A stretch of DNA of 10,455 nt from Candidatus Agrococcus pullicola (lineage in GTDB: Bacteria; Actinomycetota; Actinomycetes; Actinomycetales; Microbacteriaceae): contig DXDC01000232.1 in NCBI GenBank assembly GCA_019115685.1, forward strand, positions 1 through 10,455. Reading direction: 5' to 3'. Shown one piece after another: positions 4,930 to 10,455 of the stretch. The notes under the pieces were generated by a model. The model was not told the origin of the DNA. It was given only the letters and a program-made list of their open reading frames with translations, and did not search any database. Every line of letters begins with the position of its first letter. Positions within the stretch are counted from its first letter, which is position 1. Made by a program: the position numbers and the translations under genes.

Positions 4930-6419
4930 TGATCATGGTGCTCCTGTTCCGGCGGCTCACCGGGCTCCTCCCCCGGTTCGACGACAACGAACTGCCCCAT
5001 GAGCCCGGCATCCTCGTGCTGCAGCAGGTGGCAGTGATACATGTACGGCACTTCCGGGTTCGTAAAGTGCTCGAAACGCATGAGCAGTCGATACTCGCGG
5101 TGCGGTTCGAGATAGATCGTGTCTTTGCGTCCGGACAGCTCACGCGGGGGTGCCTCGCCATCGATCGTGAGCACCTCGAACTGCACGTCGTGCACGTGGA
5201 AGTTGTGCGGGTTCAGCTCGCCGTTTCGCACGGTCCAGATCTCCGTGGAACCGACTTCGACGACCTCGTCGATACGAGACATATCCATCTCGGCTCCGTT
5301 GATGCGTCGCCCGTTGAGCTCGAATTCGCGTTCAACCGTCGCATCGGACTCGACGAGCCCGACATCCTCGTACGTCCACGACGGCTCGTCCGTTCCCCGC
5401 AGCTCGCTAGCGGCCCGCAGCTCGAGAACATCGAACTCGTCCTTTTCTCCCGCCGCGAATCCCGCAGCGAGGTTGCCGAGGTCAGGGGGGAACGAGCGCA
5501 GCATTGCACGCTCGCCGGGGTCCATCTCCACCACGATTTCCGCGCGTTCCCCCGGGCTCAGCCTGACTTCGTCGAGTTCGACGGGCTCCGGCATCAGGCC
5601 ACCGTCGGACGCCACGAGCATGACACTCCTGTCCTCGAAGCCGAACGAGTAGGTTCGGGCCGTCGAACCGTTGAGGAGCCGCAACCGGACGCGATCGGTC
5701 GTGACGTCCCGATAGGCGCCGATGACCCCGTTGGTCATGATGACGTTGCCGAGGAGGCCGACTTCGGTGCCGTCGCCGCCGAGCCTGTCGTGCTCGATTT
5801 GCCCCGTTTCCACATCCATGTCGCGGTCCTGCACGATGACGGGAATGTCATCGACCCCGTATTCCTGAGGAAGCGTCGCTGTCGACGAGTGCTCGTCGTC
5901 CACGAGAAACAGCCCGGCAAGCCCCTGATACACCTGATGCTCGGTCGCGCCGTGCGGATGCGGGTGGTACCAGAGCGTCGCGGCCGGCTGATCGATGGTC
6001 CAGGTGGGTTCCCAGCTCTCGCCGGGGGCGATCGGCTGGTGCGGGCCGCCATCCATCTCGGGAGGGAGATGCATCCCGTGCCAGTGCACCGTGGTTTCAT
6101 CGGTCAGCTCGTTCGTGATGCGAAACGCGATCTCTTCTCCGCGTTCGGCACGTACGGTCGGGCCGAGGAACTCCCCGTTGAATCCCCTCGTCGCGGTCGT
6201 GTCGCCGTCAGTGAAGGCCAGTTGCCCCTCCTGCGCCGTGAGTTCGAACACACGAACGCCATTCTCGACGGTCGAGTCGGCGAGGGGAGGAATCGCCAGT
6301 GGGCTGTCAAAGTCCACGGCATCGACCGGCGACGTACTCGGTGCCAGTCCGCACCCCGCGAGCAGTATTGCCAGTGCAGCGGCAACGGTGATCGAACGCC
6401 GCGATCTACGGGGAATCAT
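4926..6419 (-). CDS. lipoprotein multicopper oxidase (CueO/bilirubin oxidase-like)
   Basis: This 497-residue protein is a three-cupredoxin-domain multicopper oxidase, which oxidises a substrate (cuprous ion or a phenolic compound in relatives) and reduces O2 to water. A basic N-terminus and hydrophobic segment end in lipobox LAGC, with Cys23 as the lipidation site, so it should sit on the outer face of the membrane. Copper ligands are all present: HWH (112-114), HPH (152-154), HNFHVH (405-410), and HCHLLQHEDAGLM (462-474) with Cys463 as type 1 ligand and Met474 as axial ligand. The tail from 481 is rich in Glu, Pro and His. No long methionine-rich insert like that of CueO is seen. ATG 6419 overlaps the upstream TGA as ATGA without a visible Shine-Dalgarno, suggesting translational coupling. 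Copper tolerance is the likeliest role but is inferred. Confidence 0.94.
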   Translation of the reverse strand: MIPRRSRRSITVAAALAILLAGCGLAPSTSPVDAVDFDSPLAIPPLADSTVENGVRVFELTAQEGQLAFTDGDTTATRGFNGEFLGPTVRAERGEEIAFRITNELTDETTVHWHGMHLPPEMDGGPHQPIAPGESWEPTWTIDQPAATLWYHPHPHGATEHQVYQGLAGLFLVDDEHSSTATLPQEYGVDDIPVIVQDRDMDVETGQIEHDRLGGDGTEVGLLGNVIMTNGVIGAYRDVTTDRVRLRLLNGSTARTYSFGFEDRSVMLVASDGGLMPEPVELDEVRLSPGERAEIVVEMDPGERAMLRSFPPDLGNLAAGFAAGEKDEFDVLELRAASELRGTDEPSWTYEDVGLVESDATVEREFELNGRRINGAEMDMSRIDEVVEVGSTEIWTVRNGELNPHNFHVHDVQFEVLTIDGEAPPRELSGRKDTIYLEPHREYRLLMRFEHFTNPEVPYMYHCHLLQHEDAGLMGQFVVVEPGEEPGEPPEQEHHDH

Positions 6420-6835
6420 CGTGCCGCAAGACGCTGGATACCCAGCGCTGCCAACCCCGCGAGCGCTCCCACCCCTGCCGTTACAGCGACCGTGTACCAC
6501 GCGAAGAACACCAGCGGTGTGACCATGATCGCGTTCGCTATCAGGTAGAGGAGGCCGTAGCCGACGCCCGCAAGCGTCAGCGAGAGCACGGGGCGAGCCA
6601 CGTGAGCAAACCCCACGACGCCGATCCACACCGCGAGCGTGACGCCGATGATGGTGAACGCACGCGCGGGGCCCTCGAATCCGAGCAGGCCGGAGAGCGG
6701 CCACAGCAGAGCGAGCGCCGCCAGCGGAAGGATGGCGCCCCACCGCAGTCGAAGACGTCGCGCGGGACGCGCTTCGCCGGCGACGGGAAGCCCCGATGGG
6801 TTGGGGACACGGTTGTTGGAAGCGTGATGAGTCAT
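6416..6835 (-). CDS. four-helix membrane protein upstream of the multicopper oxidase
   Basis: This 139-residue protein has a polar, basic N-terminal 31 residues followed by four likely transmembrane helices near 32-52, 60-79, 82-103 and 107-133. There is no recognised catalytic or metal motif in the helices; His3 and His4 near the start are the only clustered histidines. I do not recognise a named family. ATG 6835 is chosen because the sequence before it in frame is unlike protein; the preceding bases offer only a weak GGA ribosome site. The stop codon overlaps the oxidase start by 4 nt (ATGA), so the two are surely co-expressed, and a role in oxidase assembly, anchoring or copper handling is an inference from that coupling. 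Confidence 0.8.
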   Translation of the reverse strand: MTHHASNNRVPNPSGLPVAGEARPARRLRLRWGAILPLAALALLWPLSGLLGFEGPARAFTIIGVTLAVWIGVVGFAHVARPVLSLTLAGVGYGLLYLIANAIMVTPLVFFAWYTVAVTAGVGALAGLAALGIQRLAAR

Positions 6836-6904
6836 GTTTCCATCGTCATTGCGATAGGCGGGCCCGTCATCGGCCCACGGTCGCGCATTCTCTGGCCGAA
6901 GCGC

Positions 6905-6940
6905 GACACCGGAAGTCGCTTCTGGACGACACCCGGTGTC
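6905..6940 (-). terminator. strong hairpin at the end of the DinB-GNAT unit
   Basis: On the minus strand GACACCGG (6940 to 6933) pairs perfectly with CCGGTGTC (6912 to 6905). Inside, GTCG pairs with CGAC around an 8-nt loop, giving 8 + 4 pairs with one GU and one UU step between. The GNAT stop codon TGA (6941 to 6939) lies at the outer edge of the first arm. It lacks a T tract, as is usual for actinobacterial terminators, and separates this unit from the membrane protein/oxidase operon. Confidence 0.6.
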
Positions 6941-7379
6941 AGGGTCCGTCGGTCGCCGCGATCGCGTCCCAGGTGACGAAGACGGATTCCTTGTCGATGA
7001 CGGCGCCCAGTGACCCGTAGGTGGCGAGAGCGGCCGCATTATCGTGCTCAGTGCCTGTCCACATGCCCGTGCAACCTCGCTCGATCGCTTCTGCGCGAAG
7101 TGCGACGAGCAGCGACTGCGCTACACCACGACGACGCCACGCCGGTTCCACGCCCAGTTCGTAGATGAACATTTCAGGGGGCTTGTCCGGGTGCCGCATC
7201 TCTACACCGGACACGAATCCGATGGCACGGTTCTCTCGCGTCATCGCCATCAAGAGCAGGTGTCCCTTCCTGGCCAGGAAATCCTCCGCCGATGCCAGGG
7301 TCACGGCATGATCGAACACGTGAGTGTTCGCTACCAGCACGGAGGCGTCCTCCACCGCCGCGACGGACCACGTGTTCAT
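6939..7379 (-). CDS. GNAT family N-acetyltransferase
   Basis: This 146-residue protein is a single-domain GNAT, which transfers acetyl from acetyl-CoA to an amine. The core strand YELGVEPAW spans 73-81, followed by the CoA-pyrophosphate loop RRRGVA (82-87) and helix QSLLVALRAEAIERG (88-102). The late motif AAALATYGSLGA (115-126), with Tyr121 as the probable general acid position, fits the family. Spacing and the VFDHAV (21-26) and FIYELGV elements recall AAC(3)-I-like acetyltransferases, but no substrate or resistance can be claimed. ATG 7379 overlaps the DinB stop as ATGA, and GGAG lies 6 nt upstream inside the DinB gene, so the two are translated together. A hairpin begins at its stop codon. 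Confidence 0.9.
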   Translation of the reverse strand: MNTWSVAAVEDASVLVANTHVFDHAVTLASAEDFLARKGHLLLMAMTRENRAIGFVSGVEMRHPDKPPEMFIYELGVEPAWRRRGVAQSLLVALRAEAIERGCTGMWTGTEHDNAAALATYGSLGAVIDKESVFVTWDAIAATDGP

Positions 7380-7984
7380 TCCGGACTCCACGGTGCTGTC
7401 CCGGAATCTTCGAACTCCTGCGCGATGGTCAGGAGTCTCTGGTGGTACGCCTCCCACCACCCACGTTCCGTACGGGGCAGATTGTCGTGCCGGTGACGCA
7501 GACCAACGGTGTCGTCGATGCTCTCTCGGACGATATCGGCGTGGCCGGCGTGACGGGCGGTCTCGGTAGCGACGTGCACCAGGATGCGGTGCAGAGTCAC
7601 TTCGCGTTTCGCGGGCTGCCACCACGGCACGAACCCAACGGCATCCAACGGCAGTTCATCGATTGTGATGTCCGCGTGCGCCCACGATCGGCGGTAGAGG
7701 TCGACGATCCACGCCGCGGACTCCTCGGCGGTGGCATACATGTCCGCATTATTCTCGGCCGCTTCGTGCATCCACGGCAAGTCCGGACCGGGTCGCCCGA
7801 AGGAGTCGCCGAAGTACCCGAACTCGATGCTGGCGAGATGCTTTACGAGCCCCAACAGGTTCGTGCCGGTACCGGTCTGCGGCCAACGGACTTGGCGCTC
7901 GCTCAGACCCTCGAGCTTCCACAGCACCGCATCTCTGCTCTCTTGCAGATAGGACTTCAGCATCGCCTTCGAGTCGTAATCCAT
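7376..7984 (-). CDS. DinB family protein (DUF664-type)
   Basis: This 202-residue protein has the DUF664 branch signature of the DinB superfamily: LLGLVKHLASIEFGYFGD at 43-60 with His49, then LHRILVHVATETARHAGHAD at 131-150 with His137, His145 and His148. His49 plus histidines of the second cluster form the predicted metal site. Relatives are four-helix-bundle proteins, some of them thiol (mycothiol or bacillithiol) transferases; activity here is unproven. The ATG at 7984 follows TAGGGT by exactly 6 nt, which suggests a leaderless start, although AGGG within it could also act as a weak ribosome site. A membrane gene lies 27 bp upstream on the same strand, and the GNAT gene overlaps the 3' end. 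It is only distantly similar to the other DinB-fold protein at 1410-1949. Confidence 0.9.
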   Translation of the reverse strand: MDYDSKAMLKSYLQESRDAVLWKLEGLSERQVRWPQTGTGTNLLGLVKHLASIEFGYFGDSFGRPGPDLPWMHEAAENNADMYATAEESAAWIVDLYRRSWAHADITIDELPLDAVGFVPWWQPAKREVTLHRILVHVATETARHAGHADIVRESIDDTVGLRHRHDNLPRTERGWWEAYHQRLLTIAQEFEDSGTAPWSPE

Positions 7985-7996
7985 GTGGCAACCCTA
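7985..7996 (-). promoter_or_regulatory. -10 element of a probable leaderless promoter for the DinB gene
   Basis: TAGGGT (7996 to 7991) matches TAnnnT and lies 6 nt before ATG 7984, in the 27-bp gap behind the membrane gene. AGGG could alternatively be a ribosome site in a read-through transcript. Confidence 0.4.
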
Positions 7997-8011
7997 CTCA
8001 CGATCAAGACC

Positions 8012-8395
8012 CTATGAGGCGAAGTGTGCGACCAGCGCGCCGGCCAGTCCGAAGACGAGCAATCCGGCTCCCAGCAGCGCACCCGCGACGCCGAAATACA
8101 GCATGACTCGTCGGAAACCCTGCAGGCTGCGACGCTCACCGCGCGCGTCGGCAAGTGCCCCGGTCGCTCCAACGATGCCGAAGGCGAATGAAACGAATCG
8201 AAGATCCAACTGCATCGTCCGGTACAGCCCTTCCAACACCTCGGGCTCGGTCAAACGAAACCACAGCGCAAGGGCACCGGACACGAAACCGATGAGGGCC
8301 GCAGAAGCGAACACCACCGGATGGGCAAAGAACGAACGCAGCCTGGCGATCGAACGGTTTTGCGGACGCAGTACCGAGTCTTCCGGGTTGCTCAT
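8012..8395 (-). CDS. small integral membrane protein of unknown function
   Basis: This 127-residue protein has a polar, arginine-bearing N-terminus (1-24) and likely membrane segments near 25-47, 65-84 and 97-124, the last long enough to be a hairpin of two short helices. A charged loop ADARGERRS lies at 82-90. No family is recognised and no catalytic motif is seen. The ATG at 8395 lacks a Shine-Dalgarno; TAGACC ends exactly 6 nt upstream, a one-base departure from the TAnnnT pattern of neighbouring leaderless starts. It could be the first cistron of a membrane/DinB/GNAT unit, since only 27 bp separate it from the DinB gene, but that gene also has a candidate promoter of its own. Confidence 0.75.
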   Translation of the reverse strand: MSNPEDSVLRPQNRSIARLRSFFAHPVVFASAALIGFVSGALALWFRLTEPEVLEGLYRTMQLDLRFVSFAFGIVGATGALADARGERRSLQGFRRVMLYFGVAGALLGAGLLVFGLAGALVAHFAS

Positions 8396-8407
8396 ACGTC
8401 AGGTCTA
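8396..8407 (-). promoter_or_regulatory. possible leaderless -10 element for the small membrane gene
   Basis: TAGACC (8407 to 8402) is 6 nt from ATG 8395. It fits the spacing of the other leaderless starts but has C for the last consensus T. Confidence 0.28.
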
Positions 8408-8521
8408 TCGCACGTAGCTGAATAGATGAAGCAAAGTGTCGTCAGTGCGGCGTTGTGCCCCTACGATCCGAGCTCTGCCCCGGCCGGGAGCACCGGAGGA
8501 CCTACAATTCGAGCCCGAATC

Positions 8522-8938
8522 TCACTCGCTCGAGAACGCCCACATCACCCCGAAGCGGTCGAACACCTGGCCGTACCAGCCGCCCCATGGCGCTGGCTCG
8601 AACGGCATGCCGACTGTGCCGCCGCCGTCGAGCAGCTTCTGGATGTACTCGCGAGCTTCGTCTGCGGTATCGGTCGTGTACAGCAGGGAGTACGCGGTCC
8701 CGCGCACGGGATAGTCGTTCCCGTCGTCCACCGCGTCGCCGCCGGCGATGACGCCTGCGTTCATCGTGAGGGTAGCGTGTGCCACAGCGTCGGGGGCGGG
8801 TGTGAAGGGCATCCCCTCCATCGGCGAATCGCCGTAGCGCATGATCTCCAGATCGCCGCCGAATACGGCATGCCAGTGCTCCATGGCTTCGGCCATCGTG
8901 CCCGGCAGGGCGATGTAAGTTGCAATTGACTGTGCCAT
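8522..8938 (-). CDS. VOC family protein, PhnB-like
   Basis: This 138-residue protein is of the PhnB-like branch of the vicinal oxygen chelate fold (glyoxalase/bleomycin resistance/dioxygenase superfamily). A first beta-alpha-beta half (about 5-60) contains AMEHWHAVFGGDLEIMRYGD (18-37). The second half (82-136) contains the typical helix ADEAREYIQKLLDGG and the ending WGGWYGQVFDRFGVMWAF (118-135). PhnB-like members often lack known activity, so no reaction is claimed. GGGAG lies 6 nt before ATG 8938, so it is translated by the standard route. Past its stop, the 126 bp up to the next gene on the left hold only a 10-bp GC palindrome at 8479-8488. It diverges from another VOC gene, with 513 bp between. 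Confidence 0.9.
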   Translation of the reverse strand: MAQSIATYIALPGTMAEAMEHWHAVFGGDLEIMRYGDSPMEGMPFTPAPDAVAHATLTMNAGVIAGGDAVDDGNDYPVRGTAYSLLYTTDTADEAREYIQKLLDGGGTVGMPFEPAPWGGWYGQVFDRFGVMWAFSSE

Positions 8939-9295
8939 CGTTGACTCCCTCGTTGTCGAGATACGGCACGTTCAGTATCCACCTGCATCGGCGAGACCGA
9001 AAGACCCTTGCGCGATGACTACGCTCATGGAAGCAAATTCCGGCGTTGTTCGTGAAGTGTTCGCCGTCACCGGGGCCAATACAACGCTCGGGAGTGGAAC
9101 GCCTCCTTCTACTGCTCGGCTGGGGCTCCGTGCGGCTCCGGTGCCTGAGCGAAGCGCGGACCCCTTCCATCGCGATGCGACGACGAGCAGGCCTATTTGG
9201 AGCTGGCGGGCCCGATGAACGCGGTCGACCCAGCGCCCTTCGCCGCGTACGAACACGGCTCGGACGATCTCCTGACCCGCTTCCCGGCCGCAGAG

Positions 9296-9325
9296 CGAAA
9301 ATGCATAACAGGCATTCCGCTTTCG
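9296..9325. repeat. interrupted inverted repeat in an AT-richer patch
   Basis: CGAAAATGC (9296-9304) is complementary to GCAT (9312-9315) plus TTTCG (9321-9325), with 5 extra bases in the right arm. It sits in a locally AT-richer spot inside the gene-free gap. Role unknown. Confidence 0.3.
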
Positions 9326-9365
9326 TATTCCGCCCTTGGGAGCCCGCATCAAGAGCGCCACTCCG

Positions 9366-9378
9366 CGGGAAACTCCCG
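9366..9378. repeat. small perfect hairpin
   Basis: CGGGA (9366-9370) and TCCCG (9374-9378) pair across a 3-nt loop. No T tract follows. It lies 38 bp before the TTGACA element of the VOC gene promoter and could end transcription entering from the left, but this is weak. Confidence 0.25.
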
Positions 9379-9415
9379 ACAGACGGCGAGCCTCGAGCGA
9401 GTTTACTGGGGACGC

Positions 9416-9451
9416 TTGACAACCGCGCGCTGAACGCGATGGTCTCGAAGC
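9416..9451 (+). promoter_or_regulatory. promoter of the right-hand VOC gene, probably leaderless
   Basis: A consensus -35 TTGACA at 9416-9421 is followed after 18 bp by TGGTCT (9440-9445), a poor -10, then 6 nt and ATG 9452. No Shine-Dalgarno is present. The strong -35 may make up for the weak -10. Confidence 0.45.
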
Positions 9452-9796
9452 ATGCAGATTGCACGCATCGCCCCTATCCTGACCGTGAGCGACCTCGCAA
9501 CAGCGATCCGGGAGCACACGGAAGCCCTCGGAATGCACGTCGTGATGGATTCGGGATGGGTTGCGTTTCTCGCCGACGATGATGGGCGGCAGATCGGGCT
9601 CATGACGATCGATCAGACTGCGCCCGTGAACCCCGACGTGTCCGTGTTCGTGGACGATGTCGAAACCGCACTCGAACTTGCTGTTGCTGCGGGGCTCGAA
9701 ATCGTGCACCCGCTGACCGTAGAGCCCTGGGGCGTGCGGCGTTTCTTCTACCGCGATTCCTCAGGCAAAGTGATCAATGTGGGCATGCACACCTGA
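9452..9796 (+). CDS. VOC family protein (glyoxalase-like)
   Basis: This 114-residue cytoplasmic protein has a single VOC module pair. The opening strand IARIAPILTVSDLATAI (3-19) is the standard first beta strand and helix. A middle DSGWVAFLADDDGRQIGLM (33-51) forms the next strands, and the second half has PDVSVFVDDVETALELAVAAG (61-81) and the typical ending EPWGVRRFFYRDSSGKVINV (91-110). This matches the glyoxalase/bleomycin-resistance pattern, but no metal triad can be fixed from sequence alone and no substrate is assigned. It has no ribosome site; the promoter 9416-9445 implies a leaderless start at ATG 9452. It converges on the PEP mutase family gene, 48 bp apart, and is only remotely similar to the PhnB-like protein on its left. 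Confidence 0.87.
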   Translation: MQIARIAPILTVSDLATAIREHTEALGMHVVMDSGWVAFLADDDGRQIGLMTIDQTAPVNPDVSVFVDDVETALELAVAAGLEIVHPLTVEPWGVRRFFYRDSSGKVINVGMHT

Positions 9797-9810
9797 CGAC
9801 TCAACGGAGC

Positions 9811-9846
9811 AGACCCATGCTGACGCCTTCTGCTTCATGCGGGTCT
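9811..9846. terminator. candidate bidirectional terminator between convergent genes
   Basis: AGACCC (9811-9816) pairs with GGGTCT (9841-9846), extended by ATG (9817-9819) with CAT (9836-9838) past a 2-nt bulge. It fills the 48-bp gap between two convergent genes, and the right arm overlaps the stop codon of the leftward gene. There is no T tract. Confidence 0.45.
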
Positions 9847-10455
9847 ACGGCGAAGTCCAGTGCGCGAGCTGCGTGCTCGAAACGTCGGTGAGCCACCGCT
9901 GCCAGAGCGGGCCGAACGTAACGCGGCGGACACCCAGGGCCGTCAGCGCAGCCAAGTCGCCCGCACCGTGGCCGTTCACGGGATGGGCGGTCACGTTGAC
10001 GGGAACGGATACCGCCTGTACGAGTCGAGATATCTGCTCCGCAGACGTCAGCCCGACCGGGTACACGGCACGAGCCCCCGCTTGTTCGAGGAGTTGCACC
10101 CGCGCGACAGCCTCCTCAAACGGGTCCTGGAAGACGCTCTCACCGAGTTTGACAGCATCCGTGCGGCCGTTGATCACGAAGTCGACGCCGGCCTCGTCGG
10201 CGGCATGACGTACGGCCGCGATGTAGTCGGCGTGCTCCTGTCGTTCCCGGACACGCTTGCCATCACCGTGCACGACGTCTTCGATGTTCGCGCCGACAGC
10301 ACCGGCTTCGAGCAGTCGGTCGACGAGTTCGTCAGCGGCCAGCCCGTAGCCCGACTCGACATCCGCGCTCACCGGCACATCGACGGTGTTCGAGATTCGC
10401 CGGATGACCTCGAGATACGACGAGAACGCCATGTTCTCGCCGTCGGCGCTGCCGA
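9845..10455 (-). CDS. isocitrate lyase/PEP mutase family protein, C-terminal part (runs off right edge)
   Basis: About 202 C-terminal residues are visible of a TIM-barrel enzyme in the isocitrate lyase/phosphoenolpyruvate mutase superfamily, which makes or breaks C-C or P-C bonds next to a carboxylate with Mg. Visible motifs, numbered from the first complete codon, are DGENMAF (4-10), the metal-site strand VPVSADVESGYG (26-37), GANIEDVVHG (55-64), FVINGRTDA (90-98) and the late barrel strands YPVGL, VPVNVTAHP and RRVTFGPLW. In classical members the metal-site strand reads DxDxGYG; here Glu replaces the second Asp, as in a common uncharacterised branch. The N-terminus lies past 10455. The methionine at 10432 is internal, since coding sequence continues upstream in frame to the edge. 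Substrate unknown. Confidence 0.9.
   Translation of the reverse strand, partial: GSADGENMAFSSYLEVIRRISNTVDVPVSADVESGYGLAADELVDRLLEAGAVGANIEDVVHGDGKRVRERQEHADYIAAVRHAADEAGVDFVINGRTDAVKLGESVFQDPFEEAVARVQLLEQAGARAVYPVGLTSAEQISRLVQAVSVPVNVTAHPVNGHGAGDLAALTALGVRRVTFGPLWQRWLTDVSSTQLAHWTSP

Larger units (their letters stand above)
8939..9451. other. 513-bp gap without a convincing gene; possible decayed coding sequence
   Basis: The region lies between two divergent VOC genes. Short open frames exist (for example from ATG 9015 to 9218 and TTG 9197 to 9433, both rightward) but none has a ribosome site, family motif or consistent codon use over its length. The most protein-like piece lies at about 9179-9300, ending in YEHGSDDLLTRFPAAER, with a stop at 9146 upstream and low-complexity sequence after 9310. 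This may be a frameshifted remnant of a gene I cannot identify. Also present are an interrupted inverted repeat (9296-9325), a small hairpin (9366-9378), and the promoter of the right-hand VOC gene (9416-9445). Confidence 0.4.

Noticed and set aside
4449..6548. A 699-codon open frame on the plus strand, opposite the multicopper oxidase and DUF3151 genes
   Set aside because: It runs antisense to two genes with complete family motifs, has no recognisable domain and no ribosome site. Long antisense frames are expected in high-GC DNA.
6420..6743. In-frame N-terminal extension of the multicopper oxidase, adding 108 residues
   Set aside because: It overlaps the four-helix membrane gene in another frame and is low-complexity and basic. 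The signal peptide and lipobox begin just after ATG 6419.
6836..6904. Copper-responsive operator (CsoR- or CueR-type) upstream of the oxidase operon
   Set aside because: I looked for the GTA-C-rich-G-rich-TAC type palindromes and saw only a 5-bp GGGCC/GGCCC stem at 6860-6876, too little to support a call.
6836..7039. Longer start for the four-helix membrane protein, back to 7039
   Set aside because: The extra 68 residues are proline-, serine- and arginine-rich and overlap the GNAT gene and its terminator hairpin.
7380..7625. Longer start for the GNAT protein, back to 7625
   Set aside because: The extra residues are an out-of-frame reading of the DinB gene; ATG 7379 has GGAG 6 nt upstream and the GNAT fold begins there.
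8479..8488. 10-bp perfect palindrome CCCGGCCGGG as an operator or terminator
   Set aside because: It has no loop, is a common pattern in GC-rich DNA and is not near a start codon; it is at most part of a weak 3' structure after the PhnB-like gene.
8426..8929. 167-codon rightward frame opposite the PhnB-like gene
   Set aside because: It is almost wholly antisense to a gene with full VOC motifs and a good ribosome site.
9046..9582. 178-codon rightward frame across the gap and into the VOC gene
   Set aside because: Its second half is the wrong frame of a clear VOC gene and its first half is arginine- and proline-rich with no ribosome site.

Overview
The window looks like an ordinary stretch of a high-GC actinobacterial chromosome, probably in the order Micrococcales and plausibly Microbacteriaceae. 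The support is the base composition, an actinobacterial DUF3151 protein, two DinB/mycothiol-transferase-type proteins, and many start codons with a TAnnnT hexamer 6 nt upstream and no Shine-Dalgarno (leaderless mRNAs, common in this phylum). No rRNA, tRNA, CRISPR array, insertion sequence or phage gene was seen. Genus is not resolvable from this sequence alone.

Layout: (1) Positions 1-1080 hold two divergent alpha/beta hydrolases; the leftward one runs off the left edge. (2) Positions 1096-1949 hold a leftward pair, a DinB-fold TIGR03086-type protein followed by acylphosphatase. (3) Positions 2005-2631 encode a Mug-type uracil/thymine DNA glycosylase, divergent from that pair over a 55-bp bidirectional promoter and abutting a convergent small membrane protein (2638-3027). 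(4) Positions 3223-4395 carry a DUF4265 protein and a divergent protein-isoaspartate methyltransferase-like enzyme, both rightward. (5) Positions 4476-6835 run leftward: DUF3151 with its own promoter, and upstream of it a two-gene operon of a four-helix membrane protein and a lipoprotein multicopper oxidase joined by an ATGA overlap. (6) Positions 6939-8395 run leftward: a membrane protein, a DUF664 DinB protein and a GNAT acetyltransferase (the last two also joined by ATGA), closed by a strong hairpin at the GNAT stop codon. (7) Positions 8522-9796 hold two divergent VOC proteins separated by 513 bp with no convincing gene, and after them lies a leftward PEP mutase/isocitrate lyase family gene cut by the right edge.

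The genes are mostly one- or two-gene units of housekeeping, repair and detoxification type: DNA and protein repair, copper oxidation, thiol transfer, VOC and GNAT enzymes. They do not form one pathway. The most informative signal is regulatory: a repeated promoter geometry that places the predicted transcription start on the start codon, and that in several cases settles which start codon is used. No novel multi-gene system was found. The least explained stretch is 8939-9451, which may hold decayed coding sequence.
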